The notes: generated by a model from the sequence alone, not told the origin. A DNA stretch of 64,000 nt from Lewinellaceae bacterium (GCA_020636405.1 JACJXW010000005.1:744001-808000), one strand, 5' to 3'; shown: positions 42,995 through 53,453, counted from the stretch's first letter. Translations and numbers: made by a program.

Positions 42995-43049
42995 CCCGGC
43001 GCTACGGCCGGGATGTCGCGCCCCGGCCGCCGAAGTAGGACGAAGGCGG
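42995..43049. repeat. Palindromic mini-element B, copy 2
   Basis: Starts CCCGGCGCTACGGCCGGGA and ends CGAAGGCGG. It interrupts a relic repeat after AGATAGGT. It is followed at 43056-43081 by a copy of the 'CCCGTTCAAGCC' segment that also ends array 2. Confidence 0.65.
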
Positions 43050-43620
43050 CTGCGCTCCCGTTCAAGCCATACTAGGCTCATTGCATTTGCCCTGTTGGCC
43101 TGTCGGGCGGCGGCTGTCGAGTAACAATCCAGGTAAGGTAGGATTGCGACGCAGCACTCTCGCTTTGGTTGACGACCTTTGTATTGAAGTGATCTAGATA
43201 AGACAGGGCTGCGATAGGGGACAATTCCAGATGACGAAGTAGCCTTGTTCAAAAAGTGATCAGGTCAGACTACGGCTCCAACAATATCTGCAAAAGCTAC
43301 AGGATACTGCTGTCCTGGGAGGGCGCCATTCATTGAAGGTTGGATTGCAACTTGCCCCATACTGGATTGTGATCAAAAAACTGACTGATTGACCGCGAGT
43401 GTCGGATGCCAAGATTTGATACTGAAGAGCGCAACTCCGGTTAAACACGTCCGTGCGGACAAGAATCAGGGAGGTAATCGGACGGCTATAAAAATAAATA
43501 TGACCATGTATGAGCGTTGTTCTATTTGGCCAATCTCAGGTTGGATACATCATAGGTAAGGATAAAGTTGAACAGCCATTTTGCCCATTGAGCGAATGAT
43601 GGCTTAAAAAAAATGAGGAC

Positions 43621-44379
43621 ATGACACAAAAAACCCAAAATATGCTAAGTAGAGGTTTTACGGAGACCCTATCAAACGGTTTTTCCTTCGACATGATCTT
43701 AGTCGAAGGAGGCAGCTTCTACATGGGCGGTAATGATGAAGAAGCTTACGATGAAGAAAAGCCAATACACGAGGTTACCTTAAGTAGCTTTTACATAGGG
43801 AAATTTCCGGTTACTCAAGCTTTATGGAAAGCAGTAATGAATGACAACCCTTCTTCCTTCAAAGGAGATACCCGCCCGGTTGAGGCAGTATCCTGGAGGG
43901 ATGCGCAGGCTTTTGTTGAAAAGCTCAATGAATTGACCGGAAAGCTTTATCGCCTGCCTACGGAGGCAGAATGGGAATATGCAGCTCGTGGTGGACAACA
44001 TAGCGAGCGGCACAAATATGCTGGAAGCGGTCGGTTAGACGAAGTTGGCTGGTATCGGGATAATAGTTACGGAGAAACGAAGCCTGTAGAAATGAAAGCC
44101 CCAAATGAGTTGGGGCTGTATGATATAAGCGGCAATGTATGGGAATGGTGTTGGGATTGGTTTGATGAAGGATATTATGGGGAATGCCATGAGCAAGGTA
44201 GGATTAGAAATCCAAAGGGGGCAGCTAGGGGTGCATTTCGTGTTTTGCGTGGTGGCGCATGGAGCTATGCTCCACAAGATTGCCGCTGTGGAAGCCGTAT
44301 CCTTGGTTATCCTTGGGAGTACGGCGATGTTAGCGGTTTTCGAATGGTGTTACCTTTCCAGTTTATACGGTGGAAATAG
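43621..44379 (+). CDS. Formylglycine-generating-enzyme-domain protein 1
   Basis: 252 residues, no signal peptide. The SUMF1/FGE-sulfatase fold is clear: MILVEGGSFYMGGNDEEAYDEEKPIHEVTLSSFYIGKFPVTQALW, YRLPTEAEWEYAARGG, NELGLYDISGNVWEWCWDW, VLRGGAWSYAPQDCRCGSRI and the end GFRMVLPF. True FGEs activate sulfatases by oxidising a Cys, but many such domains are binding proteins or parts of conflict systems. Here no sulfatase is near; instead a TIR-bearing Roco gene follows 42 bases later and a second FGE gene after that. This favours a sensor or partner role for the Roco protein. Confidence 0.93.
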   Translation: MTQKTQNMLSRGFTETLSNGFSFDMILVEGGSFYMGGNDEEAYDEEKPIHEVTLSSFYIGKFPVTQALWKAVMNDNPSSFKGDTRPVEAVSWRDAQAFVEKLNELTGKLYRLPTEAEWEYAARGGQHSERHKYAGSGRLDEVGWYRDNSYGETKPVEMKAPNELGLYDISGNVWEWCWDWFDEGYYGECHEQGRIRNPKGAARGAFRVLRGGAWSYAPQDCRCGSRILGYPWEYGDVSGFRMVLPFQFIRWK

Positions 44380-44421
44380 GCTCATATATATGTTTGTTCA
44401 AAGAAAAATAAATAGATAGCT

Positions 44422-47157
44422 ATGGGACCCCAGGAAGTTGCGAACAAGCTAGGCATAAAACTCAAAGAAGAACCAAACCTTGAAAAGCTTATGAAATATG
44501 ATAGCCGGAACAGCTATGCTTGTGATGAAAACGGCAGGATCATCGGCTTGAATGTATGTGGCAATGGCCTAGTAGACGAGAAAGTAGCTTCGGTCTGGAA
44601 ATTGTCTGGGCTGCAGGTTCTGAACCTGAGTGACAACCAACTCACCTTTATTGCTATTCCTAAAGGGATGAATGCCCTGCGCCACTTAAAAGTAAATGAG
44701 AACAAGGCATTAATATCACTCACCTTTGAGGCAGGGCTGCCGACATTCGAGACATTGGATGTGAGTAAATGTGTCCTCGAAGATATCTCTCTACCTTCTG
44801 GCTTTGATTCCTTAAAGATTATACATGCCCAGGAGAATAAGCTAGGCAGCTTCAAGATCGAAGGGAACTGTCCTGAACTTAAATATCTGGACCTGGCTGG
44901 CAACCAGCTTCAGGAGTTTTCTCTTCCTGGAAGTTTACCTAATCTGGAAATCCTCTATCTCCAGGGTGGCAATAAAGTGAAAGACATTAGCTTCCTGGGG
45001 GAAGCTGGCGTGTTGCAAACGCTGAACCTAAGTGGCAATGCGGTTGATGATTTGAGTCCGATAAGGCATTTAATCGAAAAAGGAGTTGAAGTCAAATGGA
45101 AGAAATCGGGAACCGGTATATTGGTTGAAGAATGCCCTTTGGCGGCACCTCCTCCTGAAATTGCGAAGGAGGGTAATAAAGCCGTATTGAATTACTTTAA
45201 AGAACAGGATGAGCAAGGTACGGATACGCTCTTCGAAGCCAAGCTTCTGATACTGGGCGAAGGCGGAGCGGGAAAGACCAGCCTCTGCCGACGACTGTTG
45301 AATCCTGACCAGCCGTTGCCCTCTCAAAGCGAATCCACCAAGGGAATCGATATATACCAATACGAGTTTCCTATGGACAATGGGCGCAATTTCCGCGTCA
45401 ATGTCTGGGACTTCGGCGGCCAGGAGATTTACCATGCTACCCATCAGTTTTTCCTCACTAAACGTTCACTATACATCCTGCTTGATGATACGAAAAAAGA
45501 TTATAGATCTGTACAGGATGAGGGCTTTAAATACTGGTTGGAGGTCATTGACCTGCTCGGAGGGCATAGCCCTGTACTGATCTTTCAGAATGAAAAGGGG
45601 GGGCGGAGCAAGCAAATAGATATGGCGGGCATAAAGGGGCGGTTTGAAAATGTAATAAACAGATATCGTGGCAACCTGGAATTTCCCGAAGCAGTGGATG
45701 GCATCAGAGAAGCTATCGGATTTCATGTAAAGGAATTGCCGCACATTGGACAGGCCTTGCCAAAAAAATGGATCGATATCCGAAAGGAAATAGAGAGGAT
45801 GGCAAAAGAAAAGCCATATATCTCCCATACTGATTACTTTGATATCTATAAAAAACATCTTGATTTTGACCGAGATAAAGCACTGCAATTAAGCCGTTAC
45901 CTGCACGACCTAGGTGTTTTCCTACACTTTCAGGACGATGCCCTGCTAAAGCGTATTGTCATTTTGCAGAACACCTGGGCTACTGAAGCCGTTTTCAAAA
46001 TTCTCGACGATGAGGATGTGAAAGAAAAGATGGGGCTTTTTGATGAGTCCGATTGCCAAAGGCTTTGGGCCGATTCTGTTTATGCAGACATGCACCCAGA
46101 ATTGCTCAAGCTAATGGTGAAGTTCGAACTTGCTTACCAACTGGTGGATACAGAGCCACCGGTTTGGTTAGCTCCGCAATTGCTGCAACCATCCAAACCA
46201 GAAATACTCAATGGCTGGGAGAAAGCCGGTGACATGGAGTTGCGTTACCACTATGATTTCCTGCCAAAGGGGCTGGTCAACCGGCTGATGGTACGCAAAC
46301 ATCGTTATGTCCAACAACCTGAACTTGGCTGGAAAAATGGGGTACTCTTCGAGCAAAGCGATACACAGTTACTGGCACAATTATCTGTGAAGGGGGATGA
46401 GGTCATCCTACGTGCCCGGGGCCCCGAATGTAAGGAACTGCTAAGTATTATTTCGGCAGACCTGGATGCTCTAAACGACTCCTTCTCAGGGCTACAGGAA
46501 AAGATAACCAAAAAGATTCCATGTATTTGTGGGGTTTGCCGTAATAGCACCTCGCCAGAGTTTTATCATTATGAAGAGTTGAAACGACGTAAAGAGTTGG
46601 GAAAAGAAACCATAGAATGCCGGACTAGCTTTCTGGATGTTTCGGTACTCAGCTTATTAGAAGGCTTCCAAGCGAATAAAGAAAGTATGGGTGTATTTAT
46701 TGAAGCTGGCGAGAAGAAGCTACCCGGTAAAAAAGCCTTCTTTTCCTACTCTAAACATGATCGGAAATATCTTGACGAGTTTCTCCGCCACCTATCTGGT
46801 CTGCGCCGACAAGAAAAACTACAGCCCTGGGAGGACCATCGAATTCTACCTGGAGAAGATTGGGATGAAGAGGTGAAAAAAGAACTTGCAGCAGCCGATA
46901 TCATATTCCTTTTGGTCAGCTCCGATTTTCTGAGTACCGATTATATCTGGGATGTAGAAATCAAAGAAGCGATGGAACGCCATTACCGTGGTGAAGCGCG
47001 GGTTATTCCAGTAATTCTTCGCCCCTGCAACTGGGAAAGCATGCCTTTTAGCAACCTGAATGTGCTGCCGCAAAAAGACCAACCTGTATCATCCTATTCT
47101 GAGCGTGACCAGGCTTGGCTGCAGGCGGTAAACAAGATTAAAGAATTGATGGAATAA
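44422..47157 (+). CDS. LRR-Roc-COR-TIR protein (bacterial Roco with TIR)
   Basis: 911 residues. Leucine-rich repeats occupy about 30-235 (LQVLNLSDNQLTFI, LKYLDLAGNQLQEFSL, LQTLNLSGNAVDDL). The Roc GTPase follows: P-loop GEGGAGKT (279-286), switch DFGGQE (Asp330) and the family WDFGGQEIYHATHQFFL. The COR domain spans roughly 470-700 (WIDIRKEIERMA, YLHDLGVFLHF, LLKRIVILQNTWATEAVFKIL). The C-terminal TIR domain (about 769-905) starts KAFFSYSKHDRKYLDEFL and has DYIWDVEIKEAM with Glu846 in the position of the NADase glutamate. LRR sensing, GTP switching and TIR NAD cleavage make a typical bacterial immune or cell-death architecture. Both flanking genes encode FGE-domain proteins on the same strand, so it is part of a cassette. 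Confidence 0.95.
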   Translation: MGPQEVANKLGIKLKEEPNLEKLMKYDSRNSYACDENGRIIGLNVCGNGLVDEKVASVWKLSGLQVLNLSDNQLTFIAIPKGMNALRHLKVNENKALISLTFEAGLPTFETLDVSKCVLEDISLPSGFDSLKIIHAQENKLGSFKIEGNCPELKYLDLAGNQLQEFSLPGSLPNLEILYLQGGNKVKDISFLGEAGVLQTLNLSGNAVDDLSPIRHLIEKGVEVKWKKSGTGILVEECPLAAPPPEIAKEGNKAVLNYFKEQDEQGTDTLFEAKLLILGEGGAGKTSLCRRLLNPDQPLPSQSESTKGIDIYQYEFPMDNGRNFRVNVWDFGGQEIYHATHQFFLTKRSLYILLDDTKKDYRSVQDEGFKYWLEVIDLLGGHSPVLIFQNEKGGRSKQIDMAGIKGRFENVINRYRGNLEFPEAVDGIREAIGFHVKELPHIGQALPKKWIDIRKEIERMAKEKPYISHTDYFDIYKKHLDFDRDKALQLSRYLHDLGVFLHFQDDALLKRIVILQNTWATEAVFKILDDEDVKEKMGLFDESDCQRLWADSVYADMHPELLKLMVKFELAYQLVDTEPPVWLAPQLLQPSKPEILNGWEKAGDMELRYHYDFLPKGLVNRLMVRKHRYVQQPELGWKNGVLFEQSDTQLLAQLSVKGDEVILRARGPECKELLSIISADLDALNDSFSGLQEKITKKIPCICGVCRNSTSPEFYHYEELKRRKELGKETIECRTSFLDVSVLSLLEGFQANKESMGVFIEAGEKKLPGKKAFFSYSKHDRKYLDEFLRHLSGLRRQEKLQPWEDHRILPGEDWDEEVKKELAAADIIFLLVSSDFLSTDYIWDVEIKEAMERHYRGEARVIPVILRPCNWESMPFSNLNVLPQKDQPVSSYSERDQAWLQAVNKIKELME

Positions 47158-47982
47158 GAAGTATGAAAACAGGCAAAACCGTTATTGAACTTAAAGGATT
47201 ATAATGCATCAACCATCTCTCACTATTGCCCTTCCCAATGGCGTTTCTTTCGGGCTGATCCTCGTCGAAGGCAGCACATTTCTGATGGGCAGCGAAGCTT
47301 CCGAAGGAGAAAAGCCAGTTCACAAAGTTGTATCGTCCAGTTATTATCTCGGAAAATATCCTGTTACTCAATCTTTGTGGAAGGCTGTGATGGGAATAGA
47401 ATACTTCCCGTTCGGCTTCCAGGGAGACAGGCGACCAGCGGAGCGGGTAAGTTGGTATGATGCTATTGTTTTCTGTAACCGGCTGAGTGAGCAACAAAGC
47501 CTTATTCCTTTCTATTACGTTGATCCTGGATTCAGGCAGGTTTATGGAAAGACAGATGCTGACTGGGAGTTACCCAATAAGGGGGAAGTATTTCTTAAGC
47601 CTGCTGCTAATGGGTTTCGCTTGCCTATGGAAGCAGAATGGGAATATGCTGCTCGGGGAGGGAAAAAGAGTGAGGGATTTGAATACGCCGGGAGTAATCT
47701 GCTGAAAGAGGTGGGCTGGTATCGTGACAATAGCTATGGAGAAACGAGGTCAGTAAGTATGAAGGCGCCAAACGAATTAGGACTTTTTGATATGAGTGGT
47801 AATGTGCTGGAATGGTGTCATGACTGGTATAGCACAGTCTATTATGAGGAATGCCACAAACAGGACATCGTAGAAAATCCGCGCGGACCTGCTGAGGGAA
47901 CGGATCGTGTTATGCGTGGCGGCTCGTGGGGCTACGATCCACAGTTTTGCCGGTGCACGGCTCGCTTTCCTCGCACTCCCCG

Positions 47983-49310
47983 GGGAGTGTCCAATTAACT
48001 GTGTCATTGAATAATATGATTAGCAAATCGATCACCAAATTTTTCAATGAGTTCCCGAGTGACGTTGGCCCAGTTGTGAACGTCTTTGTTCCAACTTTTG
48101 CGGCTGCGTTCCAAAGATAAGAAAAGCTGAATGAGTAATGCTCGATCCGACACCCAGGCCCCCTTGGTTTTGGTTGCCCGACGGATTTCGCGATTCAGAT
48201 TTTCGATGGCGTTGGTGGTGTAAGTGATTTTTCGTAGCGTCTCACTCAAGTCCATGCAGGCCATTATCTCGTCCCAGTCTTTTTCCCACATATCGACAAT
48301 GGCCTGGTACTTGCCATTCCAATGGCGATTAAAATCTTCCAGAGCCAGCCTGGCAGCCGGTTCATTGACGGCCAGATAAATGGATTTAAGCTGGCCCAGG
48401 ATCTCTCTGGAATCCTTATTGTCCATAAGCTTGAAACAGTTGCGGATCTTGTGAACCACACAACGTTGAATGCGGGCCAAAGGAAAAGCTTCCGCCATAA
48501 CGGGCTTTAAGCCGGCTAAGCCGTCGCTACAAATGATTAGTACATCCTCCAGGCCACGGTTCTTCAAATCCTGTAGGCAACGCCCCCATTCGGTAGCACT
48601 TTCGGCTCCCTGGCCAGGATACAGCCCTACAATCTCACGCTGGCCCTGAGGGGTGATACCGTAAACGACGTACAGCGCAATAAGAGCTACACCATCGCTG
48701 CGTCTGACTTTGACATGGACCGCATCAATGAATAAGACCACAAACAAGGGGGCCAAGGGGCGCTCTTGCCAGGCTTTGACCCGATCCCAGGTGCTGTTGA
48801 TGACCAATGAGATTCGGCTCTCGCTCATCTCGGCTCCGTACATCCTTTCCAGATGCAGACGGATATCGGCCACTGAGTTGCTCATCGCATACAACTCCAG
48901 AATCTGATTGTCAAAGCCTAAACCCAGTTGACGATCCCGCTTCTTAACCGTTATCGGTTCGAAGGTCCCGTTGCGGTCACGGCCATATTCAAGCGGGACT
49001 TCGCCTGACTCGGTCCGTATTTGCTTATTTTGCTTGCCATTACGCCGATTTGCCACACCCTGGGCTTTGTCTTCATCCAAATGATCCTGAAGCTCCGCAT
49101 CCAGAGCGCCCTGAATGAAATCAGCAATTAATGGCTTGAGTAAACCCGATTCTCCAGTTAGGGCCTGACCTTGCATCAAGCCTGCTATAACCTCCTTGCG
49201 GAACTGGTCATAGTCAAAATCGGCAGGCAATTTTTGTCCTTTGTCTTTTTCTTGTGACATCTTTTTTTGATATTGTTGTTAGACGATGACACAGTTTAAA
49301 AGACACTCCC
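47983..49310 (-). mobile_element. IS256-family insertion element
   Basis: About 1.33 kb with imperfect terminal inverted repeats: left GGGAGTGTCCAATTAACTG, right (complement) GGGAGTGTCTTTTAAACTG, both followed by TGTCAT. The host gene FGE 2 is duplicated over CTCCCCG, 7-8 bases, as expected for IS256. It carries one intact transposase gene. Confidence 0.95.
48004..49260 (-). CDS. IS256-family transposase
   Basis: 418 residues, full length for the family (Transposase_mut). The DDE triad can be placed in VVLFIDAVHVKVR (Asp), IICSDGLAGLKPV (Asp) and TTNAIENLNREIR (Glu). ALDAELQDHLDEDKAQ, RRNGKQNKQIRTESGEVPLEYGRDRNGTFEP and RCVVHKIRN are family blocks. The enzyme moves the element by a copy-out mechanism. 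No frameshift is seen, so it may be active. Confidence 0.96.
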   Translation of the reverse strand: MSQEKDKGQKLPADFDYDQFRKEVIAGLMQGQALTGESGLLKPLIADFIQGALDAELQDHLDEDKAQGVANRRNGKQNKQIRTESGEVPLEYGRDRNGTFEPITVKKRDRQLGLGFDNQILELYAMSNSVADIRLHLERMYGAEMSESRISLVINSTWDRVKAWQERPLAPLFVVLFIDAVHVKVRRSDGVALIALYVVYGITPQGQREIVGLYPGQGAESATEWGRCLQDLKNRGLEDVLIICSDGLAGLKPVMAEAFPLARIQRCVVHKIRNCFKLMDNKDSREILGQLKSIYLAVNEPAARLALEDFNRHWNGKYQAIVDMWEKDWDEIMACMDLSETLRKITYTTNAIENLNREIRRATKTKGAWVSDRALLIQLFLSLERSRKSWNKDVHNWANVTRELIEKFGDRFANHIIQ

Positions 49311-49363
49311 CTCCCCGGTCCAGGATCAATGCACTCGGGTTTCGGTTAGTGTTGCCCTTTTAG

Positions 49364-49565
49364 TCTGCACGGTGAAATACTGTAGCTTACTGATACTGTT
49401 AAAGGATTACCAACCACCCATCCAACCTTTACCTCAAATGCCGGTTCCACATTAGCACCATAGAGAATAGATTTATTCCCATTTTTGCCGTATCTTGAAC
49501 CAAGATCCTCCAATGTTGTTTGAACGCGCTGATAATTAGCAAGTAATATATAATAAGCTGAACGC
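49364..49565 (+). promoter_or_regulatory. Presumed leader of array 2
   Basis: AT-rich gene-free sequence directly before the first 37-base repeat. It contains TGTTGTTTGAACGCG (49514-49528), related to words in the array 1 leader (TGTTGTT..., AACGCG), here 37 bases before the repeat against 26 in array 1. The repeats degrade at the right end of the array, which supports a leader on the left. Confidence 0.5.
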
Positions 49566-50839
49566 CTAGGAGAGCCGCATCCAGTGAAGGTAGGACTGCG
49601 ACAATTTCTCTCGCCAGATTATCTATAGTTGATAATCTACTAGGAGAGCCGCATCCAGTGAAGGTAGGACTGCGACTTTCACATGGAAACCATTGACTGG
49701 TTTCCATTTTTTCCTAGGAGAGCCGCATCCAGTGAAGGTAGGACTGCGACGTTTTGATTATCATGTCTTTTTTTTATCAGCGGTTAACTAGGAGAGCCGC
49801 ATCCAGTGAAGGTAGGACTGCGACGCATTCTGCTGATCTGTTTCACCACGGCCTGTTTCCTAGGAGAGCCGCATCCAGTGAAGGTAGGACTGCGACCTGA
49901 CGAGGTGTTGGCCATGTACCAGGAAGCAAAGGCCCTAGGAGAGCCGCATCCAGTGAAGGTAGGACTGCGACTGTAATCGCAATCCTGTGCAAATCCCCAA
50001 TAGATTGGCTAGGAGAGCCGCATCCAGTGAAGGTAGGACTGCGACCAACAAACAACGCCCTTAGATCATCATCGCTGTTTCTAGGAGAGCCGCATCCAGT
50101 GAAGGTAGGACTGCGACCATTCTATTTCTAATTGTGAGGTGTGCAGGTTTACTAGGAGAGCCGCATCCAGTGAAGGTAGGACTGCGACAATGACCTACAA
50201 AAGCTCCGAGCACCCTAACGGCCTAGGAGAGCCGCATCCAGTGAAGGTAGGACTGCGACTCTTATTTTTTCAACTGATATTGCGTTACATACACCTCCTA
50301 GGAGAGCCGCATCCAGTGAAGGTAGGACTGCGACGGTTTGTGGTAGGACAAGAATATAAGATAAGGTTTAACCTAGGAGAGCCGCATCCAGTGAAGGTAG
50401 GACTGCGACGATAAAGAGTTAGCACAGGATGTGTTTCCTAACTTAACTAGGAGAGCCGCATCCAGTGAAGGTAGGACTGCGACCTGAATATTACATTGTT
50501 AATGTCAAAGTTCTCACTAGGAGAGCCGCATCCAGTGAAGGTAGGACTGCGACCAGAATTACTCCCGTTATCGAGTTCATAATGTAATTTCTAGGAGAGC
50601 CGCATCCAGTGAAGGTAGGACTGCGACTTAATCACGATATCGCATCCTCTTTCTTCTGCCTCTTCTAGGAGAGCCGCATCCAGTGAAGGTAGGACTGCGA
50701 CGGTGATGTCAGACCTACCGACATGATGTCGATATGCTAGGAGAGCCGCATCCAGTGAAGGTAGGACTGCGACCCGATGAGCTGGGCCATGCGCCCGGGT
50801 CAGTTTACCCTAGGAGAGCCGCATCCAGTGAAGGTAGGA
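49566..50839 (+). CRISPR. CRISPR array 2, leader-side part
   Basis: Seventeen complete 37-base repeats plus 30 bases of an eighteenth, with spacers of about 34-38 bases. Each repeat begins CTAGGAGAGCCGCATCC and ends GAAGGTAGGACTGCGAC. It differs from array 1 in the middle but shares the 16-base end AAGGTAGGACTGCGAC and the TAGGAGAGCC start. The eighteenth repeat (50810) is cut by the IS110 element after AAGGTAGGA, the same point as in array 1. No cas gene is adjacent. Confidence 0.98.
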
Positions 50840-51142
50840 TGAACTGTGTTAAAAATCCAAGAAAAAGGGTCGGGAATCAGGCTGCATTTTCCACTTTCAG
50901 GTGGTACTCATTATCGAATGGCGCTCCCGATTTGACCACTGCAAACACCTGCCTAAGCATTTTATTACACACTGCCAGCATGGCCACTTTGTGGCATTTC
51001 CCCCTTCCCCGGAGGCGCTCGTAGAGTTCTTTGCAGGGCTGGTTATAGCGCTTGGCTGAGCGTGTATATTCCGGTGAAATTCACCCACCCATTCCGGATG
51101 AAATTCACCCACCCCAGGAGCCTGTGCTGAGGTGAGTCAAAG

Positions 51143-51876
51143 TTACGATTCTAAGCCCTTTCTTTTGCGTAAACTTTCTCCTTGCAGTTCAATGCGGTGA
51201 GCGTCCGCAGTGAGGCGGTCCATAATAGCATCTGCCAAGGTCGGTTCTCCCAAGTATTCGTGCCATTTAGCCACGGGCAGTTGGGAGGTAATGATCATGG
51301 GCTTTTTGGCATAGCGGTCTTCCAGCATCTGCAGCAGGGCTAGTTTCATTTGCTGGTCCAGTGGCTGGAGCCCGAAGTCGTCCAGATGATGAGCGATACT
51401 TTCTCCAACTGGTTGAGTAGTTTTAGGTAAGTACCGTCAAGTTTGGTAAAGCGATTTTTTCGGTGAAGCGGTTCATGTTCAAGTAAATGGTTTTGTGCCC
51501 CATGGTGCAGGCATGGCGGGCGCAGGCGCAGGCAATAAAGCTTTTTCCACAGCCAGTGTACCTGGTGATGAGGATGTTACGGCTGTTGAACATAAAGGAG
51601 CAGTCCGCCAGGGTGGTAAGCTGATCGCGAGTGAAGTTGCGCTCGGGCGAGCAGTGGACTTCGGACAAGACGGCGTCATATCGCAGCTTGCTAAGGGAGA
51701 GGTACAGCTGGGTACGGCGCTGGGTGCGGGATTGCGCTTCGGACTCACCAGTTGAGCCAGCATTTCATGGGCTGCAGGCTGTTGCTGGAGGGGCAACTGC
51801 AGGATAGCCGCATAGCTGTACTATGCCGTGCAGGCGCAGTTGTTGAAGTTGCTCGATGGTGGCTTGTTGATTCATG
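51143..51876 (-). pseudogene. istB: istB, IS21 helper ATPase (frameshifted)
   Basis: Start MNQQATIEQLQQLRL at 51876. Pieces in different frames include FTRDQLTTLADCSFMF, the Walker A-like TGCGKSFIACACARHAC (normally TGCGKS) and the C-terminal KPMIITSQLPVAKWHEYLGEPTLADAIMDRL. IstB loads onto target DNA and directs the IstA transposase. At least two frameshifts separate the pieces, so it is not functional as read. Confidence 0.88.
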
Positions 51877-51885
51877 GTTTCAGAT

Positions 51886-53453
51886 TTAAAAGTGGATAAT
51901 GATGGTTAATAGGTATTTTACTGGTATGCCTCCACCCCGGATATTGCCATGCTCCGGAATCGGGGATAGCACCTCTGTGGGCTGTTCGAGTTTGTCCAGG
52001 TTATTCTTAAGGATGTTGTGGATAATGGTATAGTTGATGCGGTGTCCACGCAGGGCTCGGCAGCAAGCTGCTTCCAGGCGAGCGGCACTGTATTTGTTAA
52101 CAAGGCGGAGTAAGCCCAGGCAAGAGTTATAGGTTTGTTCGATAAACAGCTTGGTGGACAGTATCTGTTCAATGGCAGCCAGGCAGCAGGGGCCAACCTG
52201 GCGGGCTTTGTCCAGGAAGTACTCCGCTGTCCAACCGCGTTGCTCCAGGTAGTGCCGGTGGGCGGGCGGCATGTGGTACGGGCAGGGTGGTGTAACTGTA
52301 AGGCAGGCGGCTGCGCTGGTGCAAGGCGATTCGCTTGTTCTGGTAGTACACTTCCACTTCACGGGAGGTGTAAACCACCTGTACCTTCTTGTCAATATAC
52401 TCGTAAGGGACGCTGTAGTAATGCCAGTCCTGCCCGATGACGATGTGGTAATTGCGCTGCACCTTGGCTTTGACGCAGTACTTCACTTCAAAAGTAGTAG
52501 CCGGCAGAGCGGACAACAAGTACCGTTCGTGACCCTGGAAAAGCGCCAGGCGGTTGCCTCCGGCTTTACGCTGAAAAGGCTTCTGGTGGTGTTTGGTAAC
52601 TGCTGGCGGATGGCATTGTTAAGCCCCGCTAGAGAAGTACTGCTCATTGCGTAAAGGGGCGTAAATACGCTCGTAAGCCAACTGCACCTCCCGTTCTACA
52701 CTGGGCTTGTCGCGCGGTTTGGCTACACGCGCAGTACCATGAAGGTACAGCCATAATGCAGGCTGAGCTGTTCAAGCAGTTCGGTAAAAGCAGGCTCGTA
52801 ACGGTTGGCGCGCTTCACCCCGCTTTTCAGGTTGTCGATTAGCCCGCAGGCTGGTACGCCACCCAAATAAGCAAAAGCATTGGCGATAGCGCGGATAAAA
52901 TCCTCCTGGCGCTGGCTGGGCAAGGCTTCCACATAGCTGTAGCCACTGAATGGCAGCACGGCTATAAACACCGGGCAACTGGTACCTCGCCGGTTTTAGG
53001 CTCCACATAGGAAAGCATTTTGCCGGCAAAGTCGATCATGAGCCTTTCGCCGGCTTTGTGTTCAAAATGCATCACTGCATCCTGGCGGCGGCAGTAGGCT
53101 CTGAGCCGCTCACAAAATTGGGCGTAGCCATAGCCGCCTGGACGGTACCTGGCGGTATTCCTGCCATAGCAATTGCCGCGTGACGCCGGTTTTGCCCAAC
53201 TCGATGAGCCAGCCGGGCAGGCGCTGTTCAAAATCAGCCAGCCGCCCGTCCACCGCTTTTTCAGCTATTGGCTCGTAAGCAATCCTACTGAGCGCTTCGT
53301 CGCTCAGTAACAGCAATGCCTGGGTATCCGCTTCATGCGCCAGGCACCGCCGAAGGTAGGTACGCACCGTATTGCGGTCCAGCCCACTGTACGGGCTATC
53401 GCCCGGATTTTTACCCAGCTATGAGCTTGTAGGATCATCCGGATCTGTTGCAT
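51886..53453 (-). pseudogene. istA: istA, IS21 transposase (frameshifted)
   Basis: The probable start is at 53453 (MQQIRMILQAHSWVKIRAIA, a helix-turn-helix). Fragments in three frames include AVMHFEHKAGERLMIDFAGK with the first catalytic Asp, FIAVLPFSGYSYVEALPSQRQEDFIRAIANAFAYLGGVP, LIDNLKSGVKRANRYEP and the C-terminal NYHIVIGQDWHYYSVPYEY. Five or more frameshifts break it. It is either a decayed gene or a region of poor sequence accuracy. Confidence 0.88.

Larger units (their letters stand above)
42548..43360 (+). CRISPR. Relic CRISPR array with inserted palindromic elements
   Basis: Degenerate repeats are visible: GGAGAGCATATCC then AGAGTAGATAGG and ACTGCGAC at 42896-42928; the same with GAGCACATCC at 42969-42993; a 3' part GATCGGACTGCGAC at 42843-42856; ATCCAGGTAAGGTAGG then ATTGCGAC at 43128-43151; a worn copy at 43190-43215; and GAAGGTTGGATTGCAAC at 43335-43351. 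These are worn relatives of the two intact repeat types. Spacer-length gaps remain between some. Palindromic mini-elements break the rest. It lies between the effector operon and the FGE/Roco cassette; no gene is seen from 42392 to 43620. Confidence 0.75.
47204..49363 (+). pseudogene. FGE-domain protein 2, broken by IS256
   Basis: The part 47204-47982 encodes 260 residues closely related to the protein at 43621: GVSFGLILVEGSTFLMGSEASEGEKPVHKVV, LGKYPVTQSLWKAVMG, FRLPMEAEWEYAARGG, NELGLFDMSGNVLEWCHDWY, VMRGGSWGYDPQFCRC. At 47983 the IS256 element begins, and the reading frame ends after five foreign residues. On the far side, 49311-49363 continues the frame as SRINALGFRLVLPF and a stop, restoring the family ending. 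The target duplication is CTCCCCG (47976-47982 and 49311-49317). Excision would restore the gene exactly. Loss of 15 or so residues from the core beta sheet probably impairs the protein. Confidence 0.92.

Noticed and set aside
43621..44379. True formylglycine-generating enzyme for a sulfatase
   Set aside because: No sulfatase gene is in the window and the cassette context points to a conflict-system role; not excluded.
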